From Massilia sp. erpn (lineage in GTDB: Bacteria > Pseudomonadota > Gammaproteobacteria > Burkholderiales > Burkholderiaceae_D), in NCBI RefSeq assembly GCF_024400215.1, contig NZ_CP053748.1, positions 1,612,001 to 1,676,000 of the forward strand: a stretch of 64,000 bases of DNA, written 5' to 3'. Numbering within the stretch: the first letter of the stretch is position 1; each line of letters begins with the position of its first letter. Positions 28,361 through 38,311 of the stretch are shown here, one piece after another. The position numbers were made by a program, and so were the translations under genes. The notes under the pieces were generated by a model that made no database searches, was not told the DNA's origin, and was given only the letters and a program-made list of their open reading frames with translations.

Positions 28361-28447
28361 AGTTAAGACGCAAAATCTTTCGTTTTTATTATGGGAAGAA
28401 TTGTCGCACACTCTACATCACCAATATTTAATGCGGATGACAATTTC

Positions 28448-30841
28448 ATGAATGCAATTCAGACCCATATCCCCGGCTTTCCGCGCATCGGCGCCGCGCG
28501 CGAGCTGAAATTCGCGCTGGAACGCCACTGGCGCGGCGAAGCGGGCGAAAGCGAACTGGAAGCGGTCGGCCGCGAACTGCGCGCCCGCCACTGGGCGCAG
28601 CAGCGCGCCGCCGGCCTCGATTTCGTCACCGTCGGCGATTTCGCCTACTACGACCACGTCGCCAACCATATCCAGCTGTTCGGCTGCGAACCAGCCCGCT
28701 TCGGCTTCGGCGCGCATGATTCGGCGCTGGCGCGCTACTTCACGATGGCGCGCGGCGGCCGTACCGACGCCGCCTGCGGCCACGCTCCCGGCTGCGGCCA
28801 TGCCGCTCATGCTGGACACGCGCTGAAAATGACCAAGTGGTTCGACACCAACTACCACTACCTGGTGCCGGAATTCTCGGAACAGACCGCCTTTGCCCTG
28901 GCCGGCGAGCGTCTGCTGGGCGAAGTGGCGGAAGCGCAAGCCCTGGGCCATCCGGTCAAGGCCGTACTGCTCGGCCCCTTGAGCTTCCTGTATCTGGGCA
29001 AGGAGCGCGCGGCGGCCGAGGGCTTCTCCCGCCTCGACCTGCTGGAGCGCCTGCTGCCGGTGTATGGCGCGCTGCTCAGCCGCCTGAAGGAGCAGGGCGT
29101 GGCCTGGGTCCAGATCGACGAGCCGATTCTCGGCCTGGACCTGCCCTCCGCCTGGCGCAATGCCTTTGAACAGGCTTACTGGCAGCTCAACCAGGCCGGC
29201 GCCCAGCTGCTGCTGGCCACCTATTTCGCCCCGCTCGAAGAGAACCTGAGCCTGGCCTGCCGCCTGCCGGTCGCCGGCCTGCATGTGGATGGCGTGCGCG
29301 CCGCGCATGAGCTGATCAATGTGGCCGACTGGCTGCCGGCGCACAAGGTGCTGTCGGTCGGCATCCTCGACGGCCGCAATATCTGGCGCAGCGATCTGGA
29401 TGCGGCCCTGGCCCGTCTGGCGCCCGTGCTGGCCAAGCGCGGCGGCAAGCTGTGGCTGTCCACCTCCTGCTCCCTGCTGCACGTGCCGTTCAGCCTCGAC
29501 GCCGAAACCCGGCTCGATCCGGAACTGAAAAGCTGGCTCGCCTTCGCCGCCGAAAAACTCGGGGAACTGGCCGTGCTGAAAGCGGCGGTGGCGCCGGGGA
29601 GCGCAGACCATGCCGGTGCCGGCCAGTCCGCCGCTGCGGCCGACGCCGAGACGACCGCAGCGGCGCTGGCCGATGCCCGCGCCCGCATCGCTGCCCGCCG
29701 CGCCAGCGCCCGCGTCCACAATGCCGCCGTCGCCGCGCGCCTGGAGGCCGTGGCCGCCGATCCGCAAGCCGACCGCCGCGCCGCGCCGTTCGCCCAGCGC
29801 CAGCAAGTGCAGCGCGAACGCCTGCGCCTGCCCGCCTTCCCGACGACAACCATCGGCTCCTTCCCGCAAACCCCGGCCATCCGCGCTGCGCGCGCCGCCT
29901 TCAAGCGCGGCGAGCTGACGGCCGCCGCCTACGAGGCCGCGATGCGCGAGGAAATCGCCTACGCCATCGAGCGCCAGGAAATCCTCGGCCTGGACGTGCT
30001 GGTGCACGGCGAGGCCGAACGCAACGATATGGTCGAATACTTCGGCGAGCAGCTCGACGGCTTCGCCTTCACCCAGAACGGCTGGGTGCAGTCCTATGGC
30101 TCGCGCTGCGTCAAGCCGCCCGTGATCTATGGCGATGTGGCCCGCCCCGCCGCCATGACCGTAGCCTGGACCGTGCACGCGCAAAGCCTGACGAAAAAGC
30201 CCGTGAAAGGCATGCTGACCGGTCCCGTCACCATCCTGCAATGGTCCTTCGTGCGCGACGACCAGCCGCGCGAGCGCACCGCGCTGCAGATCGCCCTCGC
30301 CATCCGCGACGAGGTGGCCGACCTGGAACAGGCCGGCATCGCCGTGATCCAGATCGACGAACCGGCCGTGCGCGAAGGCTTGCCGCTGCGCCGCAGCCAG
30401 TGGCACGCCTATCTGGACTGGGCGACGAAAGCTTTCCGCCTGAGCGCCAGCGTGGCGCGCGACGAAACCCAGATCCACACCCATATGTGCTACGCCGAGT
30501 TCAATGACATCCTGCCGCAGATCGCCGCCATGGACGCCGACGTCATCACCATCGAGACCAGCCGCTCGGATATGGAGCTGCTGGCCGGCTTCGGCCAGTT
30601 CCGCTACCCGAACGAGATCGGTCCCGGCGTGTATGACATCCACTCGCCGCGCGTGCCCTCGGCCGCCGAGATGACGGCCCTGCTGCGCAAGGCCAGCGCC
30701 GTCATCCCGCCGTCCAATCTATGGGTCAACCCGGACTGCGGCCTGAAGACGCGCGGCTGGGACGAAACCAATCTGGCCCTGGCCAATATGGTCAGCGCGG
30801 CGCGCCAGCTGCGGGCCGAGACACAGGCCACGGCGGCATAA
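28448..30841 (+). CDS. metE: Cobalamin-independent methionine synthase
   Basis: 797 residues from ATG 28448 (start [15 protein letters not shown]). Two homologous barrels are visible. The second has the zinc ligands in [11 protein letters not shown] and [13 protein letters not shown], and the folate-site motif [12 protein letters not shown]. The enzyme methylates homocysteine from 5-methyltetrahydrofolate-glutamate. The frame extends upstream to 28391, but that part overlaps the promoter. Odd: residues about 104-126 contain a His/Cys-rich insert ([18 protein letters not shown]) just before the conserved [11 protein letters not shown]. The linker around 395-460 is Ala-rich. Regulation by divergent MetR is expected. 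Confidence 0.95.
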   Translation: MNAIQTHIPGFPRIGAARELKFALERHWRGEAGESELEAVGRELRARHWAQQRAAGLDFVTVGDFAYYDHVANHIQLFGCEPARFGFGAHDSALARYFTMARGGRTDAACGHAPGCGHAAHAGHALKMTKWFDTNYHYLVPEFSEQTAFALAGERLLGEVAEAQALGHPVKAVLLGPLSFLYLGKERAAAEGFSRLDLLERLLPVYGALLSRLKEQGVAWVQIDEPILGLDLPSAWRNAFEQAYWQLNQAGAQLLLATYFAPLEENLSLACRLPVAGLHVDGVRAAHELINVADWLPAHKVLSVGILDGRNIWRSDLDAALARLAPVLAKRGGKLWLSTSCSLLHVPFSLDAETRLDPELKSWLAFAAEKLGELAVLKAAVAPGSADHAGAGQSAAAADAETTAAALADARARIAARRASARVHNAAVAARLEAVAADPQADRRAAPFAQRQQVQRERLRLPAFPTTTIGSFPQTPAIRAARAAFKRGELTAAAYEAAMREEIAYAIERQEILGLDVLVHGEAERNDMVEYFGEQLDGFAFTQNGWVQSYGSRCVKPPVIYGDVARPAAMTVAWTVHAQSLTKKPVKGMLTGPVTILQWSFVRDDQPRERTALQIALAIRDEVADLEQAGIAVIQIDEPAVREGLPLRRSQWHAYLDWATKAFRLSASVARDETQIHTHMCYAEFNDILPQIAAMDADVITIETSRSDMELLAGFGQFRYPNEIGPGVYDIHSPRVPSAAEMTALLRKASAVIPPSNLWVNPDCGLKTRGWDETNLALANMVSAARQLRAETQATAA

Positions 30842-30869
30842 AAACGGCTGTAACACGCATGGATGCTAG

Positions 30870-30911
30870 GGGGAGCGCGCTTTGATTCAAGCAAAGCCAC
30901 TCCCCTTTCTT
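30870..30911 (+). terminator. Terminator after metE
   Basis: GGGGAG pairs with CTCCCC and, inside it, GCTTTG with CAAAGC around a 7-nt loop; TTTCTT follows. It ends the metE transcript 29 bp after the stop and before minC. Confidence 0.65.
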
Positions 30912-30965
30912 GATTTTCCACAGTAGAATGCTGGGGCCGGGCCAGCCCCACTTTTACGATCGTTT

Positions 30966-31724
30966 ATGTCCTTCCAGAAGCCCATCGAAATCAAGATTTC
31001 CACCGTCGTCGCCGTTTCCGCCATCCTCTACACCTCGGATCGCATCGCGCTCGACGCCGCACTGAACGAAATGACCGGCGGCGTGCCGGACTTCTTCGAA
31101 GGCGACCTGGCCGTGATCGACGTCGGTTCCCTGGCGCCCGGCTGCGAGCGCATCGACTGGGCCAGCACCATCGCCCTGCTCAGGAAATACCGCCTGAATC
31201 CGGTGGCCGTGCGCAACGCCACGCCGGACATGGTGGAAGAAATCCAGGCCCACGGCCTCTCGCTCGACAGCGGCAAGCGTGACGAGCCGGCGCCACCCGC
31301 GCCCGCTCCGGCCAAGGCGGCACCGGCCGCGCCGGCCACCGCCACCGCCCCAGCCCAAGCTCCGGCCGTGGGCGCCGGCGGCACCATGATCATCGACACC
31401 CCGGTGCGCGCCGGCCAGCGCATTTACGCACGCGGCGGCGACCTGATCGTCATGGCCGTGGTCAACAACGGCGCGGAACTGATCGCCGACGGCAGCATCC
31501 ACGTCTACAACACCCTCAACGGCCGCGCGCTGGCCGGGGCGTCCGGCAAAACCGACGCCCGCATCTTCGCGCTCTCGATGGCGCCCGAACTGCTGTCGAT
31601 CGCCGGTGTGTATAGCACCTTTGAAGACGGTTTCCCTGCGGCCCACGCGCGACAGCCCACACAAATCAGGCTCGTCGGCGACCGACTGGATATACAATCT
31701 GTCAATTCCGCAACCCGCGCATAA
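30966..31724 (+). CDS. minC: Septum site-determining protein MinC
   Basis: 252 residues. The N-terminal FtsZ-inhibiting domain (about 1-100) is followed by a Pro/Ala-rich linker (APAPAKAAPAAPATATAPAQ) and the C-terminal beta-helix that binds MinD and dimerises (DTPVRAGQRIYARGGDLIVM, NNGAELIADGSIHVY). It blocks Z-ring assembly away from midcell. The operon order minC-minD-minE is standard; minD starts 27 bp later. Confidence 0.95.
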   Translation: MSFQKPIEIKISTVVAVSAILYTSDRIALDAALNEMTGGVPDFFEGDLAVIDVGSLAPGCERIDWASTIALLRKYRLNPVAVRNATPDMVEEIQAHGLSLDSGKRDEPAPPAPAPAKAAPAAPATATAPAQAPAVGAGGTMIIDTPVRAGQRIYARGGDLIVMAVVNNGAELIADGSIHVYNTLNGRALAGASGKTDARIFALSMAPELLSIAGVYSTFEDGFPAAHARQPTQIRLVGDRLDIQSVNSATRA

Positions 31725-31751
31725 AGCACGGCACTCAAAAAAGGATTATTT

Positions 31752-32567
31752 GTGGCAAGAATTATTGTTGTGACGTCCGGCAAGGGCGGTGTCGGCAAAA
31801 CGACTTCCAGCGCCAGCTTCGCCAGCGGCCTGGCCCTGCGCGGACACAAGACCGTGGTCATCGACTTTGACGTTGGCCTGCGCAATCTGGACTTGATCAT
31901 GGGCTGCGAACGCCGCGTGGTGTACGACCTGATCAATGTCGTCAATAAAGAAGCCTCGCTGAACCAGGCCCTGATCAAGGACAAGCACTGCGACCACCTG
32001 TTCATCCTGCCCGCCTCGCAGACGCGCGACAAGGACGCGCTGACCGAAGAGGGCGTGGAAGAGGTGCTGCACGAGCTGATCAATATGGGCTTCGAGTACA
32101 TCATCTGCGACTCGCCGGCCGGCATCGAGCATGGCGCCCTGATGGCGCTGACCTTCGCCGACGAAGCGCTGATCGTGACCAATCCCGAAGTCTCGTCGGT
32201 GCGCGACTCCGACCGCATTCTCGGCATCATCCAGGCCAAATCGCGCCGCGCCCAGTCCGGCGGCGAACCGGTGAAAGAGCACTTGCTGATCACCCGCTAC
32301 GCGCCGAAACGCGTGGAAGCGGGCGAAATGCTGTCCTTCACCGACGTGCAAGAGATCCTGCGCATTCCCCTGATCGGCATCATTCCCGAATCGGAGCAAG
32401 TGCTGCACGCCTCGAACCAAGGCAATCCCGCCATCCACTTCAAGGGCACCGACGTCGCGAACGCGTACGAAGACGTGATCTCGCGCTTCCTCGGCCACGA
32501 AACGCCGCTGCGCTATACCAACTACGAAAAGCCAGGTCTCCTGCAGCGTATTTTTGGAGCAAAGTAA
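31752..32567 (+). CDS. minD: Septum site-determining ATPase MinD
   Basis: 271 residues with the deviant Walker A motif SGKGGVGKTT (9-18) including the signature Lys11, and switch region IVTNPEVSSVRDSDRI. The C-terminal amphipathic helix (EKPGLLQRIFGAK) is the membrane-targeting sequence. It recruits MinC to the membrane in an ATP-dependent, MinE-driven cycle. It starts with GTG at 31752, with AAAAAAGGA before it. Confidence 0.97.
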   Translation: MARIIVVTSGKGGVGKTTSSASFASGLALRGHKTVVIDFDVGLRNLDLIMGCERRVVYDLINVVNKEASLNQALIKDKHCDHLFILPASQTRDKDALTEEGVEEVLHELINMGFEYIICDSPAGIEHGALMALTFADEALIVTNPEVSSVRDSDRILGIIQAKSRRAQSGGEPVKEHLLITRYAPKRVEAGEMLSFTDVQEILRIPLIGIIPESEQVLHASNQGNPAIHFKGTDVANAYEDVISRFLGHETPLRYTNYEKPGLLQRIFGAK

Positions 32568-32819
32568 ATGGCCCTGCTTTCCTTTTTATTTCCCAGCAAG
32601 CCGAAATCGGCCAATGCGGCCAAGGAACGGCTGCAAATCATCATCGCCCGCGAACGCAACGGCCGTAGCGGGCCCGACTTCCTGCCCGCCCTGCACAAAG
32701 AGCTGATCGAAGTCATCTCCAAGTACACCAAGGTCAACGCCGACGACATCAAGATCTCGCTCGACCGCCAAGGCAACCTCGAAGTCCTCGACGTCAACGT
32801 CGTCCTCCCCGACGCTTGA
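32568..32819 (+). CDS. minE: Cell division topological factor MinE
   Basis: 83 residues. The N-terminal membrane/MinD-contact part ([32 protein letters not shown]) is followed by the beta-alpha topological-specificity domain ([19 protein letters not shown]). It stimulates MinD ATPase and gives pole-to-pole oscillation. It begins immediately after the minD stop codon. Confidence 0.96.
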   Translation: MALLSFLFPSKPKSANAAKERLQIIIARERNGRSGPDFLPALHKELIEVISKYTKVNADDIKISLDRQGNLEVLDVNVVLPDA

Positions 32820-32840
32820 CCTCCGTTTGATCTTCCTCAA

Positions 32841-32878
32841 CAAATGTCCACCCTGGTGTCAGGCACCGGGGTAGGACA
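32841..32878. repeat. GTCC...GGAC palindrome, first copy after minE
   Basis: AATGTCCACCCTGGTG and a near-complement ending AGGACATT form an imperfect hairpin of 38 nt. It is the same family as the copies at 32891-32941 and 36876-36924. Confidence 0.7.
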
Positions 32879-32890
32879 TTCTTTGCGTTA

Positions 32891-32941
32891 AATCAAACAA
32901 TGTCCGACTCTGGTGCCTGACACCAGGGTGGGACATTGTTT
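32891..32941. repeat. GTCC...GGAC palindrome, second copy after minE
   Basis: TCAAACAATGTCC and GGACATTGTTTGA flank a CTGGTGCCTGACACCAG core; the whole 51-nt unit is nearly palindromic. It almost repeats the unit after prfA. It lies between convergent genes and may end transcription from both sides. Confidence 0.75.
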
Positions 32942-32957
32942 GATGCAGATCAAAGGC

Positions 32958-33440
32958 TTAGCGGGCGGCGAGCAGCTCGGCGGCGACTTTGGCGCAGGCG
33001 TCGATGTGCTGGTTGCCGATCTGGCGGAAGGCCATAAAGCCGATCGCGGCGGAGGCGATCTGGCCGGCGATCGGGACGATCCGCGTGGCTTGCTTGGCCA
33101 GCAGCTTGGCGCCGCTGCGCCGCAAGAGCTGCAGCACCAGCTCCTTGGTGATCAATTTTCCAATCAGCATGCCGCCGACGCTGAGCGCGGCTTCATACGC
33201 GATCAGGCGGAATTTCGGCTGCAGACGCTCGATCTGGGCCGGGGTCAGGCCGAATTCGTGGTTGATGTCGTCGATCACGGCGGCAAACAGGCCCAGGTCG
33301 GCCGCCAGATCCACGCCCGGCAGCGGCACGGCGGCAATCCCGGCCGAGACGGCGGCGCGGCGCTTGACGATGCGCCGGCAGCGGGCTTTCACTTCCTCAA
33401 TATCGCGCTCCGAGGCGGGCATCAGGGTCCAGTCAGGCAT
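32958..33440 (-). CDS. Hypothetical protein with hydrophobic segments (DUF697-like)
   Basis: 160 residues. A charged N-terminus is followed by hydrophobic stretches about 30-65 (AAVSAGIAAVPLPGVDLAAD), 85-105 and 125-145 (IVPIAGQIASAAIGFMAFRQ). The pattern of small-residue-rich hairpins around a P-x-PGVD motif resembles DUF697/YcjF-type membrane-associated domains, but I am not certain. It stands alone, convergent to minE, behind two palindromic repeats. Confidence 0.65.
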   Translation of the reverse strand: MPDWTLMPASERDIEEVKARCRRIVKRRAAVSAGIAAVPLPGVDLAADLGLFAAVIDDINHEFGLTPAQIERLQPKFRLIAYEAALSVGGMLIGKLITKELVLQLLRRSGAKLLAKQATRIVPIAGQIASAAIGFMAFRQIGNQHIDACAKVAAELLAAR

Positions 33441-33641
33441 GCGGCAGCGCTCCTATGCAATATTGCAATTTTTGTAAAATTTCATTGATTCGCGTGTTTT
33501 TCCAGTGTACCGTGTTATCGCCAGACGGGTCCGCACCGCCTCAGGATGGAATTTCTTAATGGAACGTTACAGTTCGTGAAGATGTGAATTGTAAATCCCT
33601 GTTATTATTCCTGTAACCATTGTTTAACAAGCCTGTCTTCT

Positions 33642-34331
33642 ATGAGAATCGTTGTACTCGATAAAGAACGCAATCAGACGGACTTGATCTGCCAGGTGCT
33701 CAGCTCGGCCGGCCATGTCTGCCATGGCTTCCAGTCCGGCAAGGATGCGCTGAACCAGCTGCGCCGCGAGAATTACGATATGCTGATCCTCGACTGGCAA
33801 ATCGAGGACATCAATGCCGCCGAGCTGCTGCGCCGCGCCCGCGAGCGCCTGCCGGAGCCGGCACCCGTCATCTTCATGACCACCACCTCGGGCGAGGACG
33901 ATATCGTGGCCGGCCTGGCCGCCGGCGCCAATGATTACCTGGTCAAGCCGCTGCGGCGCAGCGAACTGGTGACGCGCGCGCAAGCCATGCTGCGCCGCGC
34001 CTATCCGGCCCAGAACGGGGCGGAACAGCTGCAATTCGGTCAATATGTGTTTGAAACCCGCCCCGGCCGCCTGCTGCGCGACGGCCTGGTGCTCGATGTG
34101 ACGCACAAGGAATTCTCGCTGGCCCTGCTGTTTTTCCGCAATATCGGCCGCCCGCTGTCGCGCGCTTACATCCATGAGACCGTGTGGATACGCGAAACCG
34201 ATGTCCCTTCACGCACCATGGATACCCATGTCTCGCGCGTGCGCAACAAGCTGCAGCTCAAGCCGGAGAACGGTTTCCGCCTGGTGCCGGTCTACAGTTA
34301 CGGCTACCGGCTGGAGAAACTTGGCGCTTAG
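33642..34331 (+). CDS. OmpR/PhoB-family response regulator, orphan
   Basis: 229 residues: receiver domain 1-120 with the phospho-acceptor Asp51 (LILDWQIED), and a winged-helix DNA-binding domain 130-229 (ETVWIRETDVPSRTMDTHVS, RVRNKLQLKPENGFRLVPVY). The usual acidic pair near the N-terminus is reduced to a single Asp (VVLDKER), which could weaken magnesium binding. The conserved switch Lys is present in DYLVKPL. No histidine kinase lies next to it. About 85 bp separate it from hemA, so it is probably its own unit. Confidence 0.88.
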   Translation: MRIVVLDKERNQTDLICQVLSSAGHVCHGFQSGKDALNQLRRENYDMLILDWQIEDINAAELLRRARERLPEPAPVIFMTTTSGEDDIVAGLAAGANDYLVKPLRRSELVTRAQAMLRRAYPAQNGAEQLQFGQYVFETRPGRLLRDGLVLDVTHKEFSLALLFFRNIGRPLSRAYIHETVWIRETDVPSRTMDTHVSRVRNKLQLKPENGFRLVPVYSYGYRLEKLGA

Positions 34332-34416
34332 CAGGCCCGCCACAGTCTGGGCAAGAAAATGTACCGGGAGGAACATCACGGTATAATGTCGGCCAACGCC
34401 TGCCAAAATTCCAGAA

Positions 34417-35691
34417 ATGCAAGTTCTTGCCGTCGGCCTCAACCATACCACTGCGCCTGTCGCCCTGCGCGAACGGCTGGCGTTCGCGCCTGAGCAGCTG
34501 GGTACGGCGGTGACGGCGGCGCGCAACTGGTTCCAGCGCCTGGACAACCGTTTCAGCGACGAGGCGGCCATCCTGTCCACCTGCAACCGCACCGAGCTGT
34601 ACGCGGCCAGCGGCGCCGACAACGGCCTCGACGCGGGCGCCCATTTCCTCGCCGATTTCCACAAGCTCAACTACGCCGAACTGCGGCCCCACCTGTATCT
34701 GCTGCCCCAGCACGATGCGGTGCGCCACACCTTCCGCGTCGCCTCCGGCCTGGATTCGATGGTGCTGGGCGAAACCCAGATCCTGGGCCAGATCAAGGAC
34801 GCCATCCGCACCGCCGACGAGGCGGGCGGCCTCGGCACCTATCTGCACCAGCTGTTCCAGCGCAGCTTCTCGGTCGCCAAGGAAGTGCGCAGCACCACCG
34901 AAATCGGCGCCCACAGCGTCTCGATGGCGGCCGCCGCCGTGCGCCTGTCGCAGCGCATCTTCGACAAGATCGCCGAGCAGAATGTGCTGTTCATCGGCGC
35001 CGGCGAAATGATCGAACTGTGCGCCACCCACTTCGCGGCGCAGAATCCGAAGTCGATCACCATCGCCAACCGCACCATGGAGCGCGGCGAGCTGCTGGCG
35101 CACCGCTTCAACGGCCGCGCCATGCGCCTGGCCGACCTGCAGAACCAGCTGCACCAGTACGATATCGTCATTTCCTGCACCGCGTCCTCGCTGCCCCTGA
35201 TCGGTCTGGGTCTGGTGGAACGCGCCATCAAGGCGCGCCGCCACAAGCCCATGTTCATGGTCGACCTGGCCGTGCCGCGCGATATCGAAGCGGAAGTGGG
35301 CCGCCTCAACGACGTCTTCCTGTACACGGTGGACGATCTGGGCAAGGTGGTGCAGACCGGCCTGGAAAACCGCCAGGCCGCCGTGGCCCAGGCCGAAGCC
35401 ATCATCGAAACCCGCGTGCAATCGTTCATGCACTGGATCGACGACCGCGCCGTGGTGCCGGTGATCCAGGGCCTGCAGGAAAGCGGCGAAGCGATCCGCC
35501 AGCTGGAACTGGAACGCGCGCGCAAGATGCTGGCCAAGGGCGAGGATGTGGAAGCCGTGCTGGAAGCCCTGTCCAAGGGCTTGACCGCCAAATTCATGCA
35601 CGGCCCGCAACAGGCCCTGCACCGTGCCCAGGGCGACGAGCGCGCCCAGCTGGCCACCCTGCTGCCCCAGCTGTTCCGCGGCCGCCGTTAG
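34417..35691 (+). CDS. hemA: Glutamyl-tRNA reductase
   Basis: 424 residues. The nucleophile Cys56 is in [10 protein letters not shown], the substrate loop in [18 protein letters not shown], and the NADPH fold around [17 protein letters not shown]; a C-terminal dimerisation helix region follows. It reduces glutamyl-tRNA to glutamate-1-semialdehyde, the first step of tetrapyrrole synthesis. hemA followed by prfA (85 bp) and prmC is a conserved order in proteobacteria. Confidence 0.96.
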   Translation: MQVLAVGLNHTTAPVALRERLAFAPEQLGTAVTAARNWFQRLDNRFSDEAAILSTCNRTELYAASGADNGLDAGAHFLADFHKLNYAELRPHLYLLPQHDAVRHTFRVASGLDSMVLGETQILGQIKDAIRTADEAGGLGTYLHQLFQRSFSVAKEVRSTTEIGAHSVSMAAAAVRLSQRIFDKIAEQNVLFIGAGEMIELCATHFAAQNPKSITIANRTMERGELLAHRFNGRAMRLADLQNQLHQYDIVISCTASSLPLIGLGLVERAIKARRHKPMFMVDLAVPRDIEAEVGRLNDVFLYTVDDLGKVVQTGLENRQAAVAQAEAIIETRVQSFMHWIDDRAVVPVIQGLQESGEAIRQLELERARKMLAKGEDVEAVLEALSKGLTAKFMHGPQQALHRAQGDERAQLATLLPQLFRGRR

Positions 35692-35776
35692 CGCCCGCCT
35701 GTCCTGCGGCCGCCTGTCCTGCGGCGGCCTTGCCGTTTTTCCCGCGCGCCGCGCGCCCCTCACCGAATCGACTGCC

Positions 35777-36853
35777 ATGAAACCATCAATGCTGGCCAAG
35801 CTGGACCAACTCGCCAACCGTCTCGTCGAACTCGACGAATTGCTGATGGCCGAAGGCGCCACGGCGAATATGGACAGCTACCGCAAGATGACGCGCGAGC
35901 ATGCCGAACTCGGCCCCCTGGTGGAGCTGTACAAGAACTACCAGCAGGCCCAGACCGACATCGCCGCCGCCCAGGAGATGCTGGCCGATCCCGAAATGAA
36001 GGACTTCGCCCAGGACGAGATCGATGCGGCCAAGGCGCGCATGGCCGAGCTGGAACTGGCGCTGCAGAAAATGCTGCTGCCCAAGGATGCGAATGACGAG
36101 CGCAATATCTTCCTCGAAATCCGCGCCGGCACCGGCGGCGACGAGTCGGCCTTGTTCGCCGGCGACCTCTTGCGCATGTACACCCGCTTCGCCGAGCGCA
36201 ACCGCTGGCAGGTGGAAATCGTCAGCGCCTCGGAAAGCGACCTGGGCGGCTACCGCGAAGTGATCGCGCGCCTGATCGGCCACGGCGTGTATTCCAGGCT
36301 CAAGTTCGAATCGGGCGGCCACCGCGTGCAGCGCGTGCCGGCCACCGAAACCCAGGGCCGCATCCACACCTCGGCCTGCACCGTGGCCGTGATGCCGGAA
36401 GCGGACGAAGTCGAAGACGTGCACATCAATCCAGCCGACTTGCGCATCGACACCTACCGCGCCTCGGGCGCGGGCGGCCAGCACATCAACAAGACCGATT
36501 CAGCCGTGCGCATCACCCACCTGCCGACCGGCATCGTGGTCGAATGCCAGGACGACCGCTCGCAGCACAAGAACAAGGCTTCGGCCATGAAGGTGCTGGC
36601 GGCGCGCATCAAGGACGTGCAACTGCGCGAGCAGCAGTCGAAGGAAGCGGCCACGCGCAAGAGCCTGATCGGCTCGGGCGACCGCAGCGAGCGCATCCGC
36701 ACCTACAACTACCCGCAAGGGCGCATGACCGACCACCGCATCAACCTCACGCTGTACAAGCTCGATATGATCATGGATGGCGAGCTGAACGAACTCACGG
36801 GCGCCCTGTCCGCCGAACACCAGGCCGAGCAGCTCGCCGCCCTCGGCGACTAA
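35777..36853 (+). CDS. prfA: Peptide chain release factor 1
   Basis: 358 residues from ATG 35777 ([20 protein letters not shown]); the frame is open upstream into hemA but that part is not family-like. The GGQ loop is seen as [10 protein letters not shown] (about 230-238), and the preceding catalytic-domain stretch is [20 protein letters not shown]. It recognises UAA and UAG. It is followed by a 49-nt palindrome and by dsbB-prmC; PrmC methylates the GGQ glutamine, so the neighbourhood is functionally linked. Confidence 0.97.
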   Translation: MKPSMLAKLDQLANRLVELDELLMAEGATANMDSYRKMTREHAELGPLVELYKNYQQAQTDIAAAQEMLADPEMKDFAQDEIDAAKARMAELELALQKMLLPKDANDERNIFLEIRAGTGGDESALFAGDLLRMYTRFAERNRWQVEIVSASESDLGGYREVIARLIGHGVYSRLKFESGGHRVQRVPATETQGRIHTSACTVAVMPEADEVEDVHINPADLRIDTYRASGAGGQHINKTDSAVRITHLPTGIVVECQDDRSQHKNKASAMKVLAARIKDVQLREQQSKEAATRKSLIGSGDRSERIRTYNYPQGRMTDHRINLTLYKLDMIMDGELNELTGALSAEHQAEQLAALGD

Positions 36854-36875
36854 GCCCTCCGCGTTTGATCTGCCG

Positions 36876-36924
36876 CAAACAATGTCCGACCCTGGTGCCT
36901 GACACCAGGGTCGGACATTGTTTG
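36876..36924. repeat. Near-perfect 49-nt palindrome after prfA
   Basis: Two 22-nt perfect arms (CAAACAATGTCCGACCCTGG and two more bases) flank the 5-nt loop CCTGA. It belongs to the same family as the two units after minE. It lacks a T-tract but is very stable and may act as a terminator or mRNA stabiliser for prfA. Confidence 0.8.
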
Positions 36925-37016
36925 ATTGGGCGCAAAGGCGGGTTAAGGGCGGTATAAGGCCGGGGGTGCGGGGTTTGTGGGAGAATGGCGCGGATCTTAA
37001 TTTCTTTCTTTTCACG

Positions 37017-37484
37017 ATGACTTCTCGCTCTGTCTTGTTTTCGGTGGCCGCGGCCAGCTTCGGCATGATCGCGGTGGCAATGTATCTGCAGCATGTGATG
37101 GATTTGCTGCCCTGTCCGCTGTGCGTGATCCAGCGCTATCTGTTTATCGCCATCGGCCTGACGGCGCTGATCGGCGCCTTTGCCCAAAAGCCGAAGCTGG
37201 GCGCGGGCCTGGGCTTGCTGGCGGCGCTGGGCGGGATCGGCGTGGGCGCCAAGCATTTGTATGTGCTGGCCCATCCCGGCCTGTCCTGCGGCATCGACCC
37301 GATGGAAACCTTCCTCAATAAAATCCCGACCGCGACCTTCCTGCCGTGGGTGTTCCAGGCCGATGGCCTGTGCGAGAACGCCACCGAGGGCTTCTTCGGC
37401 CTGTCGATTCCGCAGTGGGCCGTGGTGTGGTTCGGCATCTTCGCGCTGGTGTCGCTGTGGACGCTGCTGCGCCGCCGCGCATGA
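37017..37484 (+). CDS. dsbB: Disulfide bond formation protein B
   Basis: 155 residues with four membrane helices. The first periplasmic redox pair is Cys33-Cys36 (CPLC) and the second is Cys91 and Cys119 on the large loop. It reoxidises DsbA and passes electrons to quinones. ATG 37017 gives the expected short N-terminus; the frame upstream runs through the palindrome region. The stop overlaps the prmC start (ATGA). Confidence 0.93.
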   Translation: MTSRSVLFSVAAASFGMIAVAMYLQHVMDLLPCPLCVIQRYLFIAIGLTALIGAFAQKPKLGAGLGLLAALGGIGVGAKHLYVLAHPGLSCGIDPMETFLNKIPTATFLPWVFQADGLCENATEGFFGLSIPQWAVVWFGIFALVSLWTLLRRRA

Positions 37485-38311
37485 GCCAGCATGTGCAGGC
37501 CGGTGCGACGGTCGCTTCGCTGCAGCAGCAAACACGCCTGGATGCGGTGGATAACCGCATCCTCGTCTGCCATGCGCTGGGCTTGAACCGGGTCGGCCTG
37601 ATTACGCAGTCGGAGCGCACGCTGACCGCGGCCGAGGCGGCGCGCCTGTCGGACCTGATCGAGCGCCGCCTGCGCGGCGAGCCGGTGGCCTATATCATCG
37701 GCCAGCGCGAATTCTATGGCCTGGCGTTCGAGGTGAGCGGGGCGGTGCTGATTCCGCGCCCGGAAACCGAGCTGCTGGTGGAACTGGCGCTGGAGCGCCT
37801 GCCGCCGCGCGGCCGGGTGCTGGATATGGGCACGGGCAGCGGCGCCATCGCCGTCGCGCTGGCGCATAGCCGGCCCGATGCCGCCGTCAGCGCCCTCGAT
37901 GTCAGCCCTGAGGCGCTGGCCGTGGCGCAGCGCAATGCGGCAGCCAACCAGGCTGCGGTGCGCTTCCTGCACAGCAGCTGGTATGCGGCGCTGGAGGACA
38001 GCGAGCGCTTCGAGCTGATCGTCTCCAATCCCCCCTATATCGCCAGCGGTGACCGCCATCTGTCCGAGGGCGATCTGCGCTTCGAGCCGGTGGGCGCGCT
38101 GACCGACCATGCCGATGGCTTGTCGGCCCTGCGCACCCTCATTGCCGGCGCGCCGCGCCATCTGCTCGGCCAGGGCTGGCTGCTGATGGAGCATGGCTAC
38201 GACCAGGCCGCCGCCGTGCGCGCCCTGCTGGCCGCAGCGGGCTACCTGGAGGTACAGAGCTGGCAGGATCTGGCCGGCATCGAGCGCGTGACGGGCGGCC
38301 GCCTGGCTTAA
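37481..38311 (+). CDS. prmC: Release factor glutamine N5-methyltransferase
   Basis: 276 residues. An N-terminal helical domain is followed by a class I SAM methyltransferase domain: VLDMGTGSGAIAVALA for SAM, and the NPPY active-site motif in IVSNPPYIASGD. The motif LIPRPETELLVELAL is also diagnostic. It methylates the GGQ glutamine of release factors, encoded nearby. It is translationally coupled to dsbB and overlaps the convergent kinase-like gene by 4 bp at its end. Confidence 0.95.
   Translation: MSQHVQAGATVASLQQQTRLDAVDNRILVCHALGLNRVGLITQSERTLTAAEAARLSDLIERRLRGEPVAYIIGQREFYGLAFEVSGAVLIPRPETELLVELALERLPPRGRVLDMGTGSGAIAVALAHSRPDAAVSALDVSPEALAVAQRNAAANQAAVRFLHSSWYAALEDSERFELIVSNPPYIASGDRHLSEGDLRFEPVGALTDHADGLSALRTLIAGAPRHLLGQGWLLMEHGYDQAAAVRALLAAAGYLEVQSWQDLAGIERVTGGRLA

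Noticed and set aside
32938..32951. Perfect FNR-type box TTGATGCAGATCAA
   Set aside because: It lies between two convergent gene ends, partly inside a palindromic repeat, and there is no promoter for it to control.
35624..35776. Upstream extension of prfA into hemA
   Set aside because: The extra 51 residues overlap the end of hemA and are unlike any release factor N-terminus; ATG 35777 gives the normal start.
36918..37016. N-terminal extension of dsbB
   Set aside because: It would begin in the palindromic repeat and adds residues not found in the family; ATG 37017 places the first membrane helix correctly.
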